A program made the position numbers and the translations under genes. This document shows, piece by piece, positions 1 to 7,966 of a stretch of 63,748 nt of DNA (the first letter of the stretch is position 1; each line of letters opens with the position of its first letter). The notes under the pieces were generated by a model, which did not search any database, was not told the origin of the DNA, and was given only the letters and a program-made list of their open reading frames with translations. Source of the stretch: Candidatus Gemmiger faecigallinarum (GTDB lineage: Bacteria > Bacillota > Clostridia > Oscillospirales > Ruminococcaceae); assembly GCA_019120395.1 (NCBI GenBank), contig DWVD01000087.1:1-63748 (forward strand), in the 5' to 3' direction.

Positions 1-527
1 TGGGCGGCGGCCTCCGCCACGGCACGGTTCAGTTCCACCAGCAGCTCCACCAGGCAGCATTTGCTCAAAAGGTCGCTGCCGTATTCCTGCCGGCCGTGCA
101 GCGAGCCCAGCAGCTCCAGCCGGCGGCGGAAATCGCTGCTGACCTGGGGCGACGGACGCAGCAGGTTGCTGTGCCCCGGCTGGGACGAGTCAAAGCAGCG
201 GGTCAGGCTGGTCCGGGCGCTTGAAAGGCTTTCCAGATAGCTGCGGGCCACCCACAGCACGATGCGTTCGTAAGGCTCGGCGTCGGTGGAGATGCGCGCC
301 TGATGCAGTTCCAGCGGGCTGATGAGCATGATGTCCCCCGGCCGTACCTGGTAGATGCGGTTTTCCACCGTGTAGGCCACCCGCCCCCGCAAAAGCAGGT
401 AGACCTCGTAGAAATCATGGTGGTGCAGCGCCACTTCGTTCAGATACGTGCTGCGGTAACGGTAGACCTCGAGGTCCGGCGCGATCATGTGCTGGCGCGA
501 GGTGAAATCCTGATACTGGCCGCCCAT
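1..527 (-). CDS. AraC-family transcriptional regulator, partial (C-terminal end outside window)
   Basis: About 175 N-terminal residues are visible and the frame is open to the window edge. The visible part looks like the cupin-type sensing domain of AraC regulators: a run of histidines (ALHHHDFYEVYLLLRG), then a beta-rich stretch with PGDIMLISPLELHQ. The two helix-turn-helix motifs expected at the C-terminus lie beyond base 1 and cannot be checked. The ATG at 527-525 follows a GGAAAGGA ribosome site. It is divergent from uxuB-uxuA, so control of hexuronate use is a reasonable inference; the ligand is unknown. Confidence 0.85.
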   Translation of the reverse strand, partial: MGGQYQDFTSRQHMIAPDLEVYRYRSTYLNEVALHHHDFYEVYLLLRGRVAYTVENRIYQVRPGDIMLISPLELHQARISTDAEPYERIVLWVARSYLESLSSARTSLTRCFDSSQPGHSNLLRPSPQVSSDFRRRLELLGSLHGRQEYGSDLLSKCCLVELLVELNRAVAEAAA

Positions 528-598
528 AAGCTGTGGTTCCTTTCCTGAGAAGGGATTGGTCCCCGGCTGCCGCGGCGGCCGAAAACCGTACTATACCA

Positions 599-627
599 TA
601 TATACCACGACGGGGCAATTTTTACAA
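599..627 (-). promoter_or_regulatory. Promoter of the AraC-family gene
   Basis: On the minus strand, TTGTAA (627-622) and TATATA (604-599) are separated by 17 bases, followed about 70 bases on by the regulator start codon. A second possible -10, TATAGT, overlaps just downstream. Confidence 0.55.
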
Positions 628-631
628 GGAA

Positions 632-662
632 TTTCGCAATTCTATCTATTTTCGTTGCGAAA
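632..662. promoter_or_regulatory. Inverted repeat, candidate operator between AraC gene and uxuB
   Basis: TTTCGCAA at 632-639 and TTGCGAAA at 655-662 form a perfect 8-bp inverted repeat with a 15-bp spacer. It lies just upstream of the plus-strand TATACT at 672-677, a candidate uxuB -10 with no good -35, as at activator-dependent promoters. Binding by the adjacent AraC protein is inference. Confidence 0.45.
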
Positions 663-823
663 ATGCAGTCGTATACTGGGGAGTACAAGGGCGGACAGCG
701 CCCGTTATACAGGTACAAGGGGGCCGCCCGCCGCCTTTGGGCGGGGCGTCCCTTTGAATACAGGCGGCAGCGAACCGTTTTCGGTGCCGACTGAAAAATT
801 GCAGAATAAGGAGAGATCTTGCC

Positions 824-2434
824 ATGAAAATGAATGCCGCATCCCTGCAGGACAAGGCCGGCTGGCAGGCAGTCAACGTCACGCTGCCCCAGTTCGACCA
901 CGCCGCCATGACCGCCGCCACCAAGGAGCACCCCATCTGGGTCCACTTTGGCGCCGGCAACATCTTCCGCGGCTTTATCGCCGCTTTGCAGCAGAAGCTG
1001 CTGAACGAGGGCCTGAGCGACAGGGGCATCATCGCCGCCGACACCTTCGACTACGACATCATCGACAAGATCTACACCCCGTTTGACAACCTGACCATGA
1101 TGGTCACCCTGAACCCGGACGGCTCCACCAGCCGCGAGATCATCGGCAGCGTGGCCGAGGGCCTGCGCGCCGACAGCTCCGACGCCGCCATGATGGCCCG
1201 TTTCAAAGAAATCTTCACCGATCCCGGCCTGCAGATGATCTCCTTCACCATCACCGAGAAGGGCTACGCCCTCTACCGTCCCGACGGCAGCCTGATGCCG
1301 GTGGTCCAGGCCGACATGGACGAAGGCCCCGACCATGCCCGCCACGCCATGAGCATGGTGGCCGCCCTGCTGTTTGAGCGTTTCAAGGCAAACGGCACCC
1401 CGCTGGCCGTGGTCAGCATGGACAACTGCTCCCACAACGGCGAGAAGCTGCAGTCCAGCGTGATGACCGTGGCCAAGGCCTGGGCCGAGAAGGGCTTTGT
1501 GGGCCAGGATTTCATCGACTGGCTGAGCGACGAGACCAAGGTCAGCTTCCCCTGGTCGATGATCGACAAGATCACCCCGCGCCCCCACAAGATCGTGGAG
1601 GAGGCCCTGGCCAAGGACGGCATTGAGGACATGACCCCCATCGTCACCGGCAAGAACACCTTCATCGCCGCCTTTGTCAACGCCGAGCGCCCGCAGTACC
1701 TGGTGGTCGAGGACAAGTTCCCCAACGGCCGCCCGCCGCTGGAAAAAGCCGGCGTCTACATGACCGACCGCGACACCGTCAACAAGACCGAGCGCATGAA
1801 GGTCACCACCTGCCTGAACCCGCTGCACACCGCCATGAGCGTTTACGGCTGCATGCTGGGCTACACCCTGATTTGCGACGAAATGAAGGACGAGGACATC
1901 GTCGCCCTCATCAAGCGGCTGGGCTACCAGGAGGGCCTGCCCGTGGTGGTCGACCCGAAGATCCTGGACCCCAAGGCCTTCATCGACGAGGTCGTCACCC
2001 AGCGCCTGCCCAACCCCTTCATGCCCGACGCGCCGCAGCGCATCGCCACCGACACCTCCCAGAAGGTGGGCATCCGCTTTGGCGAGACCATCAAGAGCTA
2101 CATCGCCACCGGCCGCGACCTGAACACCCTGGTGTCCATCCCGTTGGCCATCGCGGGCTGGCTGCGCTACCTGCTGGCCGTGGACGACAAGGGCGAGGCC
2201 TTTGAGGTCAGCGCCGACCCGCTGAAGGACGACCTGCAGGCCAAGCTGGCCGGCATCGAGGTGGGCAAGCCGGAGACCTATACCGGGCAGCTGAAGCCCA
2301 TCCTGGCCAACGCCTCCATCTTCGGCGTCGATCTGACCACCACCCCGCTGGCCGACAAGATCGAGAATTACTTTGTCGCCGAGCTGGCCTGCCCCGGCGC
2401 CGTGCGCAAGACGCTGCATGACGCGCTGAACTGA
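824..2434 (+). CDS. uxuB: Fructuronate reductase (mannitol dehydrogenase family)
   Basis: The 536-residue product is a polyol-type long-chain dehydrogenase expected to interconvert D-fructuronate and D-mannonate with NAD(H). The N-terminal nucleotide site appears as HFGAGNIFRGF near residue 42. The family's catalytic K-x5-N-x2-H motif is present as KVTTCLNPLH. The ATG has an AAGGAGA ribosome site. The assignment to fructuronate rather than another keto acid or polyol rests mainly on uxuA lying 88 bases downstream on the same strand. The two likely form one transcript under the divergent AraC protein. Confidence 0.9.
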   Translation: MKMNAASLQDKAGWQAVNVTLPQFDHAAMTAATKEHPIWVHFGAGNIFRGFIAALQQKLLNEGLSDRGIIAADTFDYDIIDKIYTPFDNLTMMVTLNPDGSTSREIIGSVAEGLRADSSDAAMMARFKEIFTDPGLQMISFTITEKGYALYRPDGSLMPVVQADMDEGPDHARHAMSMVAALLFERFKANGTPLAVVSMDNCSHNGEKLQSSVMTVAKAWAEKGFVGQDFIDWLSDETKVSFPWSMIDKITPRPHKIVEEALAKDGIEDMTPIVTGKNTFIAAFVNAERPQYLVVEDKFPNGRPPLEKAGVYMTDRDTVNKTERMKVTTCLNPLHTAMSVYGCMLGYTLICDEMKDEDIVALIKRLGYQEGLPVVVDPKILDPKAFIDEVVTQRLPNPFMPDAPQRIATDTSQKVGIRFGETIKSYIATGRDLNTLVSIPLAIAGWLRYLLAVDDKGEAFEVSADPLKDDLQAKLAGIEVGKPETYTGQLKPILANASIFGVDLTTTPLADKIENYFVAELACPGAVRKTLHDALN

Positions 2435-2522
2435 GGTCCAATGCAGGGAGACCGCCCATCCGGCGGCTCCCGACGTGTGAGATACAACCCCCAACACCAC
2501 TACATTTACAGGAGGAAACAAT

Positions 2523-3626
2523 ATGCCAATGCAAATGGGATGGCGCTGGTATGGCGAGGGCAACGACCCCATCACGCTGGGCGACATCAAACAGATCCCC
2601 GGCGTGTCCACCATCGTCTGGGCGCTGCACGACAAAATGCCCGGTGAAGTCTGGGAAGTGGACGAGATCAAGAAGGTCGTCGACCAGATCGAGTCCTACG
2701 GCTTCAACGCCGACGTGGTCGAGAGCGTCAATGTCCACGACGACATCAAGATCGGTCTGCCCACCCGCGACGCGCTGATCGAAAACTACAAGCAGTGCAT
2801 CCGCAACCTGTCGCAGTTCGGCGTCAAGGTCATCTGCTACAACTTCATGCCCATCTTTGACTGGACTCGCACCGACCTGTTCCACCCGGTGGGCGACGGC
2901 TCCACCGCGCTGTTCTACCAGAAGGACATGATCCAGGACGACTACAAGGCCATGGCCGAGTACATCCTGAACTTTACCGAGAAGTACAACATGACCTTCC
3001 CCGGCTGGGAGCCGGAGCGCATGGCCAAGCTGGACGAGCTGTTCAAGGCCTACGCCCCCGTTACCAAGGAAAAACTGTGGGATAACCTGAAGTATTTCCT
3101 GGAAGCCATCATGCCCACCTGCCGTGAGTGCGATGTCAAAATGGCCATCCACATGGACGATCCCCCGTGGGACATCTTCGGCCTGCCCCGTCTGCTCACC
3201 GACGCCGAGGCCATCGACCGCTTCCTGACCATGGTGGATGATCCGTACAACTGCCTGACGCTGTGCTCCGGCAGCCTGAACGCCAACCCCAACAACAACG
3301 TGGCCGACATCGTGCGCAAGCACTGCGACCGCATTGCGTTCGCCCACATCCGCAACATCCACCACTTCCCCAACGGCGACTTCAGCGAGGCCGCCCACCG
3401 CGACTGCTGCGGCGAGACCGGCATCATCGAGATCCTGCGCGCCTACCATGACTGCGGCTTTGAGGGCTACATCCGCCCCGACCACGGCCGCCAGCTGTGG
3501 GAGGAAGGCCCCGGCAACTGCCGCCCCGGCTACGGCAAGTACGACCGCGCCCTGGGCATCCAGTACATGCTGGGCGTCTGGGACCTGCTGGACCGCCTGG
3601 ACGAGGAGAAGAAGGCCGGCAAGTGA
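2523..3626 (+). CDS. uxuA: Mannonate dehydratase
   Basis: The 367-residue product matches the UxuA family, which dehydrates D-mannonate to 2-keto-3-deoxygluconate using a divalent metal. The N-terminus (MGWRWYGEGNDPITLGDIKQ) is very characteristic, and the length is usual for the Gram-positive type. A strong AGGAGG site precedes the ATG. With uxuB it gives two consecutive steps of glucuronate breakdown; KDG kinase and aldolase are not in the window. Two hairpin terminators follow. Confidence 0.95.
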   Translation: MPMQMGWRWYGEGNDPITLGDIKQIPGVSTIVWALHDKMPGEVWEVDEIKKVVDQIESYGFNADVVESVNVHDDIKIGLPTRDALIENYKQCIRNLSQFGVKVICYNFMPIFDWTRTDLFHPVGDGSTALFYQKDMIQDDYKAMAEYILNFTEKYNMTFPGWEPERMAKLDELFKAYAPVTKEKLWDNLKYFLEAIMPTCRECDVKMAIHMDDPPWDIFGLPRLLTDAEAIDRFLTMVDDPYNCLTLCSGSLNANPNNNVADIVRKHCDRIAFAHIRNIHHFPNGDFSEAAHRDCCGETGIIEILRAYHDCGFEGYIRPDHGRQLWEEGPGNCRPGYGKYDRALGIQYMLGVWDLLDRLDEEKKAGK

Positions 3627-3671
3627 CCGCCCGGCTTTTGCGCCCGTATAAAACCGCATAAAAACTTATTT

Positions 3672-3705
3672 CCGGCCGCCCTGTCAGGGGCGGCCGGTTT
3701 TTGTT
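3672..3705 (+). terminator. Terminator after uxuA
   Basis: A GC-rich stem (CCGGCCGCCC pairing with GGGCGGCCGG) with a short loop is followed by a T-run, 45 bases after the uxuA stop. Confidence 0.8.
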
Positions 3706-3730
3706 GGAATTTGCCGAACTCTGTGCGGCA

Positions 3731-3761
3731 GCCCCCTCCCGTTGCCGGGAGGGGGCTTTTT
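3731..3761 (+). terminator. Second hairpin terminator downstream of uxuA
   Basis: GCCCCCTCCC and GGGAGGGGGC form a perfect 10-bp stem with loop GTTGCC, followed by TTTTT. The remaining sequence up to the feo promoter at 3882 shows no gene. Confidence 0.8.
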
Positions 3762-3881
3762 ACAGGCGCGGGCAGCGCGATTGCACAATGCAAACCAGAA
3801 TTGCCCATGTGCAACATGGATAAAAAAACTGCCTGCCGCACGCTGCTTTTTGCAAATTAGCCGAAACGAACCAAATTGACC

Positions 3882-3918
3882 GTTAGCTATTGACAACACG
3901 CATTAGCGATGGTAAACT
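3882..3918 (+). promoter_or_regulatory. feo promoter with two overlapping operator-like sites
   Basis: TTGACA (3890-3895), a 17-base spacer and TGG-TAAACT (extended -10, hexamer 3913-3918) make the promoter. It is covered by two related 16-bp half-palindromes, GTTAGCTATTGACAAC (3882-3897) and ATTAGCGATGGTAAAC (3902-3917). The first overlaps the -35 and the second the -10. Nearly the same arrangement recurs on the minus strand at 7213-7250. Placement on an iron-uptake operon suggests an iron-responsive repressor of the DtxR/IdeR or Fur type; the protein is not in the window. Confidence 0.7.
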
Positions 3919-3997
3919 TCAAATTGAACGAAACCCGTGCACGCCGCGGCGCAGGGCTGCGCGCAGTACGGGAAACAGGGAAAGGAGGCGCCCCGTT

Positions 3998-4210
3998 ATG
4001 ATGCCGCTTTCGATGGCAAAACCGGGCGAAACCGTAACCATCCGCAAGATCACGGGCAGGGACGAGGTACGCCAGCATTTGGCGGAGCTGGGCTTTGTTG
4101 TGGACAGCGAGGTCACTGTGGTCAACGAGCTGGGCGGCAGCCTGATTTTGCAGGTCAAGGACTGCCGCGTGGCGCTGGACCGCCAGATGGCCAACCGTGT
4201 GATGATCTGA
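3998..4210 (+). CDS. feoA: FeoA-type protein (first copy)
   Basis: A 70-residue SH3-like FeoA domain (GETVTIRKITGRDEVRQHLA, then ELGFVVDSEVTVVNELGG). FeoA proteins are small cytoplasmic partners of the FeoB ferrous iron permease. The start was set at the ATG at 3998, 9 bases after AAAGGAGG; an upstream in-frame ATG would lie before the predicted transcription start. A second feoA follows after 50 bases, so this is a feoA-feoA-feoB operon, a common arrangement in Clostridia. Confidence 0.9.
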   Translation: MMPLSMAKPGETVTIRKITGRDEVRQHLAELGFVVDSEVTVVNELGGSLILQVKDCRVALDRQMANRVMI

Positions 4211-4260
4211 CCGCCGGCGCGGCGGCTGCCGTGCGGCAATCCGAAAAGGAGGAATTTGTG

Positions 4261-4482
4261 ATGAAAACACTCAAAGACGCCAAAGTGGGCGACGTGGTCA
4301 CCGTGGTGCGCCTGCACGGCGAGGGGCCGGTCAAGCGGCGCATCATGGACATGGGCATCACCAAGGGCACGGTGCTGAAAGTGCAAAAGGTGGCCCCGCT
4401 GGGCGACCCGATGGAGCTGACCGTGCGCGGGTACGAGCTGTCCGTCCGCAAAGCCGACGCCGAGATGATCGAACTGGTTTGA
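4261..4482 (+). CDS. feoA: FeoA-type protein (second copy)
   Basis: A 73-residue FeoA domain (TLKDAKVGDVVTVVRLHGEG, then RRIMDMGITKGTVLKVQKVA). It is the more canonical of the two copies, carrying the typical RRIMDMGITKG segment. The ATG follows an AAGGAGG site and the gene ends 38 bases before feoB. The two copies differ enough that they are probably old paralogues rather than a recent duplication; whether they act together on FeoB is unknown. Confidence 0.95.
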   Translation: MKTLKDAKVGDVVTVVRLHGEGPVKRRIMDMGITKGTVLKVQKVAPLGDPMELTVRGYELSVRKADAEMIELV

Positions 4483-4520
4483 GCGCAGCAGAGCTGCATT
4501 GGATTACGGAGGAATTTGTC

Positions 4521-6713
4521 ATGCCAATCAAAATTGCGCTTGCCGGCAACCCCAACAGCGGCAAGACCACCCTGTTCAACCACCTGACCGGCTCCAACCA
4601 GTATGTGGGCAACTGGCCGGGCGTCACCGTCGAAAAAAAGGAAGGCCGGCTGAAAGGCCACGACGACGTGGTCATCCAGGACCTGCCGGGCATCTACTCG
4701 CTGTCCCCCTACACGCTGGAGGAGGTGGTGGCTCGGAACTATCTGGTCACCGAGAAGCCCGACGTCATCCTGAACATCATCGACGGCACCAACATCGAAC
4801 GCAACCTTTACCTGACCACCCAGCTGATCGAGCTGGGCATCCCGGTGGTCATGGCGGTCAACATGATCGACCTGGTGCGCAAAAACGGCGACAAGATCGA
4901 CATCAAAAAGCTGGGCGCCGCCCTGGGCTGCGAGGTCCACACCATCAGCGCGCTGAAGGGCGAGGGCTGCCTGGAAGCCGCCGAGGCCGCCATCCGCCTG
5001 GCCGGCCAGCCCCGCACCGCCGAGCTGCCCCACGTCTTTACCGGCAGCGTCGAGCACGCCGTCGCCCACATCGAGGAGTCCATCTCGGACAAGGTGGACG
5101 CCGGGCTGCTGCGCTGGTACGCCATCAAGCTGTTTGAGCGGGACGAGAAGGTGCAGCAGCAGCTGGCTCTGCCCGCCGCGCTGGTCAAGCACATCGACGA
5201 GCACATTGCCGACTGCGAGAAGGAGCTGGACGACGCCGCCGAGAGCATCATCACCAACCAGCGCTACACCTACATCGCCGGCGTGGTGGCCAAGTCGGTC
5301 AGCAAAAAGCGGGCCGTCCATGCGCTGACCACCTCCGACAAGATCGACCGGGTGGTCACCAACCGCATCGCCGCGCTGCCCATCTTTGCACTGGTCATGT
5401 TCCTGGTCTACACCATCGCCATGGGCGGAACCCCCGTCTCCATCGGCACCATGGCCACCGACTGGGTCAACGACGTTCTGTTCGGCGAGATCATTCCCCC
5501 GGCCGTGGAGGGCTTCCTGGTCTCTGTCGGCTGCGCCGACTGGCTGGTGGGTCTGATCAACGACGGCATCGTGGCCGGCGTGGGCGCGGTGCTGGGCTTT
5601 GTGCCCCAGATGCTGGTGCTGTTCTTCCTGCTGTCCATCCTGGAGGATGTGGGCTATATGTCCCGTATCGCCTTTATCATGGACCGGATCTTCCGCAAGT
5701 TCGGCCTGTCCGGCAAGAGCTTTATCCCCATGCTGGTGGGCACCGGCTGCGGCGTGCCCGGCGTCATGGCCTCCCGCACCATCGAGAATGACCGTGACCG
5801 CAAGATGACCATCATGACCACCTGCTTCATCCCCTGCGGCGCAAAAATGCCCATCATCGGCCTGTTTGCCGGCGCGATTTTTGGCGGCAGCGGCCTGGTG
5901 GCGGTGTCCGCCTACTTCATCGGCGTGGCGGCCATCATCCTCTCCGGTATCATCCTGAAAAAGACCAAACTGTTTGCCGGCGACCCGGCGCCCTTTGTCA
6001 TGGAGCTGCCCGCCTACCATGTTCCCGCCTGGGGCAACGTGCTGCGCGCCACCTGGGAGCGCGGCTGGTCCTTCATCAAGCGGGCCGGCACCGTCATCCT
6101 GGCATCCACCGTTGTGCTGTGGTTCCTGCAGGGCTTCGGCTTCACCGACGGCGCCTTTGGCATGGTGGAGGATAACAACACCAGCCTGCTGGCCGCCATC
6201 GGCGGCGCGGTCAGCTTTATCTTCGCCCCGCTGGGCTTCGGCACCTGGCAGGCCACCGTCGCCACCGTCACCGGCCTGATCGCCAAGGAAAACGTTGTCT
6301 CCACCTTCGCGGTGCTGTTCGGCTATGCCGGCGAGATCTCGGAGGAAGGGCAGGAGATCTGGGGCCTGATCCCCGCCCACTTTACCGCGCTGACCGCTTA
6401 CAGCTTTATGATCTTCAACCTGCTGTGCGCCCCCTGCTTTGCGGCCATGGGCGCCATCAAGCGGGAGATGAACAACGGCAAGTGGACCGCCTTTGCCATC
6501 GGTTATATGTGCGTGTTCGCCTACGCCGCTTCGCTGATGGTCTACCAGATCGGCGGCCTTATCACCGGCGAGGTCAGTTTCGGCCTGGGTACCATCGTGG
6601 CGCTGGCCGTGCTGGTCGGCCTGCTCTACCTGCTGCTGCGCAAGAACCCCTACGAGGACAAAACCGGCGGCAGCCTGAAGGCTTCCCGTATGGCGTCTGC
6701 CTCCGCAAAATAA
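4521..6713 (+). CDS. feoB: Ferrous iron transport protein B
   Basis: The 730-residue FeoB imports Fe(II) across the cytoplasmic membrane. The N-terminal G domain shows the P-loop GNPNSGKTT at residues 9-17, the G3 segment DLPGIYSL and the G4 element NMID. It is followed by the FeoB helical region and a polytopic C-terminal half with two gate-like repeats (the first containing GCGVPGVMASRTIEN). The start was placed at 4521 because ACGGAGG lies just before it; an upstream in-frame ATG would overlap the second feoA. Length is normal for Firmicutes. Confidence 0.97.
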   Translation: MPIKIALAGNPNSGKTTLFNHLTGSNQYVGNWPGVTVEKKEGRLKGHDDVVIQDLPGIYSLSPYTLEEVVARNYLVTEKPDVILNIIDGTNIERNLYLTTQLIELGIPVVMAVNMIDLVRKNGDKIDIKKLGAALGCEVHTISALKGEGCLEAAEAAIRLAGQPRTAELPHVFTGSVEHAVAHIEESISDKVDAGLLRWYAIKLFERDEKVQQQLALPAALVKHIDEHIADCEKELDDAAESIITNQRYTYIAGVVAKSVSKKRAVHALTTSDKIDRVVTNRIAALPIFALVMFLVYTIAMGGTPVSIGTMATDWVNDVLFGEIIPPAVEGFLVSVGCADWLVGLINDGIVAGVGAVLGFVPQMLVLFFLLSILEDVGYMSRIAFIMDRIFRKFGLSGKSFIPMLVGTGCGVPGVMASRTIENDRDRKMTIMTTCFIPCGAKMPIIGLFAGAIFGGSGLVAVSAYFIGVAAIILSGIILKKTKLFAGDPAPFVMELPAYHVPAWGNVLRATWERGWSFIKRAGTVILASTVVLWFLQGFGFTDGAFGMVEDNNTSLLAAIGGAVSFIFAPLGFGTWQATVATVTGLIAKENVVSTFAVLFGYAGEISEEGQEIWGLIPAHFTALTAYSFMIFNLLCAPCFAAMGAIKREMNNGKWTAFAIGYMCVFAYAASLMVYQIGGLITGEVSFGLGTIVALAVLVGLLYLLLRKNPYEDKTGGSLKASRMASASAK

Positions 6714-6759
6714 GCGGATCGCTGACAGATTTTTCCACAAAAAGGAAAGGAGTTCCGTT

Positions 6760-6933
6760 ATGGCTGCGACCATCATTTTATCGCTGCTGATCTTTGGCGT
6801 GGTGGCGTATATCATCGGCAGGGGCATCTACAACCGCGTCCACCACAAGGGCGGAAGCTGCAGCTGCGGGGGCGGCTGTTCCGGTTGCCCCGGCGCGGGG
6901 CTCTGCCACTCGACGCACGAAAACAAGACCTGA
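6760..6933 (+). CDS. Cys-rich membrane microprotein associated with FeoB
   Basis: A 57-residue protein with one N-terminal membrane segment (IILSLLIFGVVAYIIGRGIY). After it come HHKGGSC and a cluster of cysteines (SCSCGGGCSGCPGAGLC) close to the C-terminus. This matches the FeoB-associated Cys-rich membrane protein family, placed last in feo operons. The ATG follows AAAGGAAAGGAG. The cysteines and histidines could bind iron at the membrane; the function is not established. Confidence 0.9.
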   Translation: MAATIILSLLIFGVVAYIIGRGIYNRVHHKGGSCSCGGGCSGCPGAGLCHSTHENKT

Positions 6934-6955
6934 CCCGGGACGCCCCGGCAGGCAA

Positions 6956-6999
6956 GGGCAGCGCCCTCCCCGTCAGCGGGGAGGGCGTTGCCCTGTTTT
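6956..6999 (+). terminator. Terminator of the feo operon
   Basis: A long GC-rich hairpin (GGGCAGCGCCCTCCCCG against CGGGGAGGGCGTTGCCC, one G-U pair) is followed by TGTTTTGT, 23 bases after the last stop codon. Confidence 0.85.
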
Positions 7000-7077
7000 G
7001 TCTGCTTTGCATGCCTCCCGCGCAAAGCCGGCGCACGATTCTGCGGGGCCGCGCGGCGGATCTGCGGGCGGCGCGGT

Positions 7078-7206
7078 GCACAGCAACACAAAAGGCACGC
7101 TGCGGGCAAGCAGCGTGCCTTTTGTGTTGCTGTATATGCTTTCATCAGGAGATGGGAGTTGGCGGGGAGGATGGCGTCGCTCCGGGAAGCGGAGTTCCCT
7201 TTCGAC
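7078..7206 (-). ncRNA. Candidate iron-responsive small RNA with C-rich anti-Shine-Dalgarno segments
   Basis: A promoter at 7250-7213 is predicted to start a minus-strand transcript near 7206. It would end at the strong hairpin at 7132-7081, giving about 125-130 nt. The transcript would have a small 5' hairpin (CTCCG/CGGAG), then an apparently unpaired stretch with CCUCCCC, CUCCC and UCUCCU (7170-7147), complementary to Shine-Dalgarno sites, then the terminator. No ORF with a ribosome site is present. The layout resembles Fur-controlled C-rich small RNAs such as Bacillus FsrA; this is inference from sequence. Confidence 0.55.
7081..7132. terminator. Long perfect hairpin, bidirectional terminator
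   Basis: Arms 7081-7103 and 7110-7132 are perfectly complementary over 23 bp around the loop GGGCAA. A GC core (GGCACGCTGC) is flanked by A-rich and T-rich outer parts, so it can terminate in both directions. It would end the minus-strand small RNA and back up the feo terminator. Confidence 0.8.
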
Positions 7207-7212
7207 ATGCAT

Positions 7213-7250
7213 AGTTTACCATAGCTAACTGCATGTTGTCAATAGCTAAC
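7213..7250 (-). promoter_or_regulatory. Promoter with double operator driving the candidate small RNA
   Basis: On the minus strand, TTGACA (7242-7237), an 18-base spacer and TGG-TAAACT (hexamer 7218-7213). Two 16-bp sites cover it: GTTAGCTATTGACAAC (7250-7235) and GTTAGCTATGGTAAAC (7229-7214). The first is identical to the distal feo operator, and centre spacing is 21 bp against 20 bp at feo. No protein gene starts downstream on this strand. Confidence 0.7.
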
Positions 7251-7515
7251 CTGAAAAAAGCCATAAATTCTGCTCCTCCTGTTTTTGGAAAAATCTGTCA
7301 AACATCCGGAACCCTGCGCGGCGCCGGCGGGGACCGCAGCCGCAGGACCCGGACAAAAAAGCGGCCGCTGCTGCGGAGCCTGCCTGCGGCAGCCGGCTTT
7401 CCGCGCGGCTGCGGCGAGCTGCCGTCTTTGCGGGACCATCGGCTTTTTCCGGGATCCCGCCTATACGGCGGGGGGCGGCCTGTGGCTGCGGTGCGGGCGG
7501 CCGGCCGTCCGACCC
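7251..7515. other. Intergenic stretch, GC-rich imperfect palindromes, no gene seen
   Basis: Between the small-RNA promoter and the padR promoter I find no ORF with a ribosome site. The stretch holds overlapping imperfect palindromes built from GCAGCCGC/GCGGCTGC-like words (about 7335-7425) whose role is unknown. Confidence 0.4.
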
Positions 7516-7560
7516 TTGACAGGACGGGGGACGCCTTGTATACTTTGTATTACAAAGTAT
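7516..7560 (+). promoter_or_regulatory. padR promoter and perfect palindromic operator
   Basis: TTGACA (7516-7521), 17 bases, TATACT (7539-7544). A perfect 10-bp inverted repeat, ATACTTTGTA and TACAAAGTAT around one T (7540-7560), starts inside the -10. This is the usual form of a PadR-family operator, so autorepression is likely. Confidence 0.85.
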
Positions 7561-7627
7561 TGTGCGGATCCCCTGTCCCCAACGCCTTTCCGGCGGTGCG
7601 GGCGGGGGAGAGGAAGGGGGCGGCCGT

Positions 7628-7963
7628 TTGGACGAAAAATTTGAGCAGCAGTTTAAAAAAGGCGCATTGGAGATGGTGCTGCTGGCGCTTGTCGCCCGGG
7701 GGCGTACCTACGGGTACGAGATCATCCAGCAGCTGAACCGCAGCGGCGCGCCGCTGTTTTCCGGCATCCGGGAAGGCACCCTCTACCCGGTGCTGTACCG
7801 GCTGGAGGACGCGGGCCTTGTTGCCAGCGAGGTGGAAGCGCCGCCCGGCGGCCGGGCCAAAAAGTATTACCGCATCACCGACGCCGGCCGCGCCGCTCTG
7901 GCGCGGCGGAAAGAATTCTGGCAGGGCTACAAGTCCTGCATCGACACGATCCTGGAGGGATAG
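7628..7963 (+). CDS. PadR-family transcriptional regulator
   Basis: A 111-residue single-domain PadR winged-helix protein, with FKKGALEMVLLALVARGRTY, YEIIQQL, then REGTLYPVLYRLEDAGLV and the wing PGGRAKKYYRIT. The start was set at the TTG at 7628, 7 bases after AGGAAGGGGG; the upstream ATG lacks a site. It is followed 3 bases later by a HAAS-domain membrane protein, the usual partner of PadR regulators in Firmicutes. A palindromic operator sits over its own promoter. Confidence 0.92.
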   Translation: MDEKFEQQFKKGALEMVLLALVARGRTYGYEIIQQLNRSGAPLFSGIREGTLYPVLYRLEDAGLVASEVEAPPGGRAKKYYRITDAGRAALARRKEFWQGYKSCIDTILEG

Positions 7964-7966
7964 AGC

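Noticed and set aside
485-2671. Long minus-strand open frame opposite uxuB
   Set aside because: Low-complexity Gly/His/Val/Gln translation typical of the strand opposite a GC-rich gene, and the plus strand has a clear family match.
6828-7208. Open frames on both strands across the hairpin at 7081-7132
   Set aside because: They read through a perfect 23-bp terminator stem, lack ribosome sites and yield mirror-like peptides from the palindrome.
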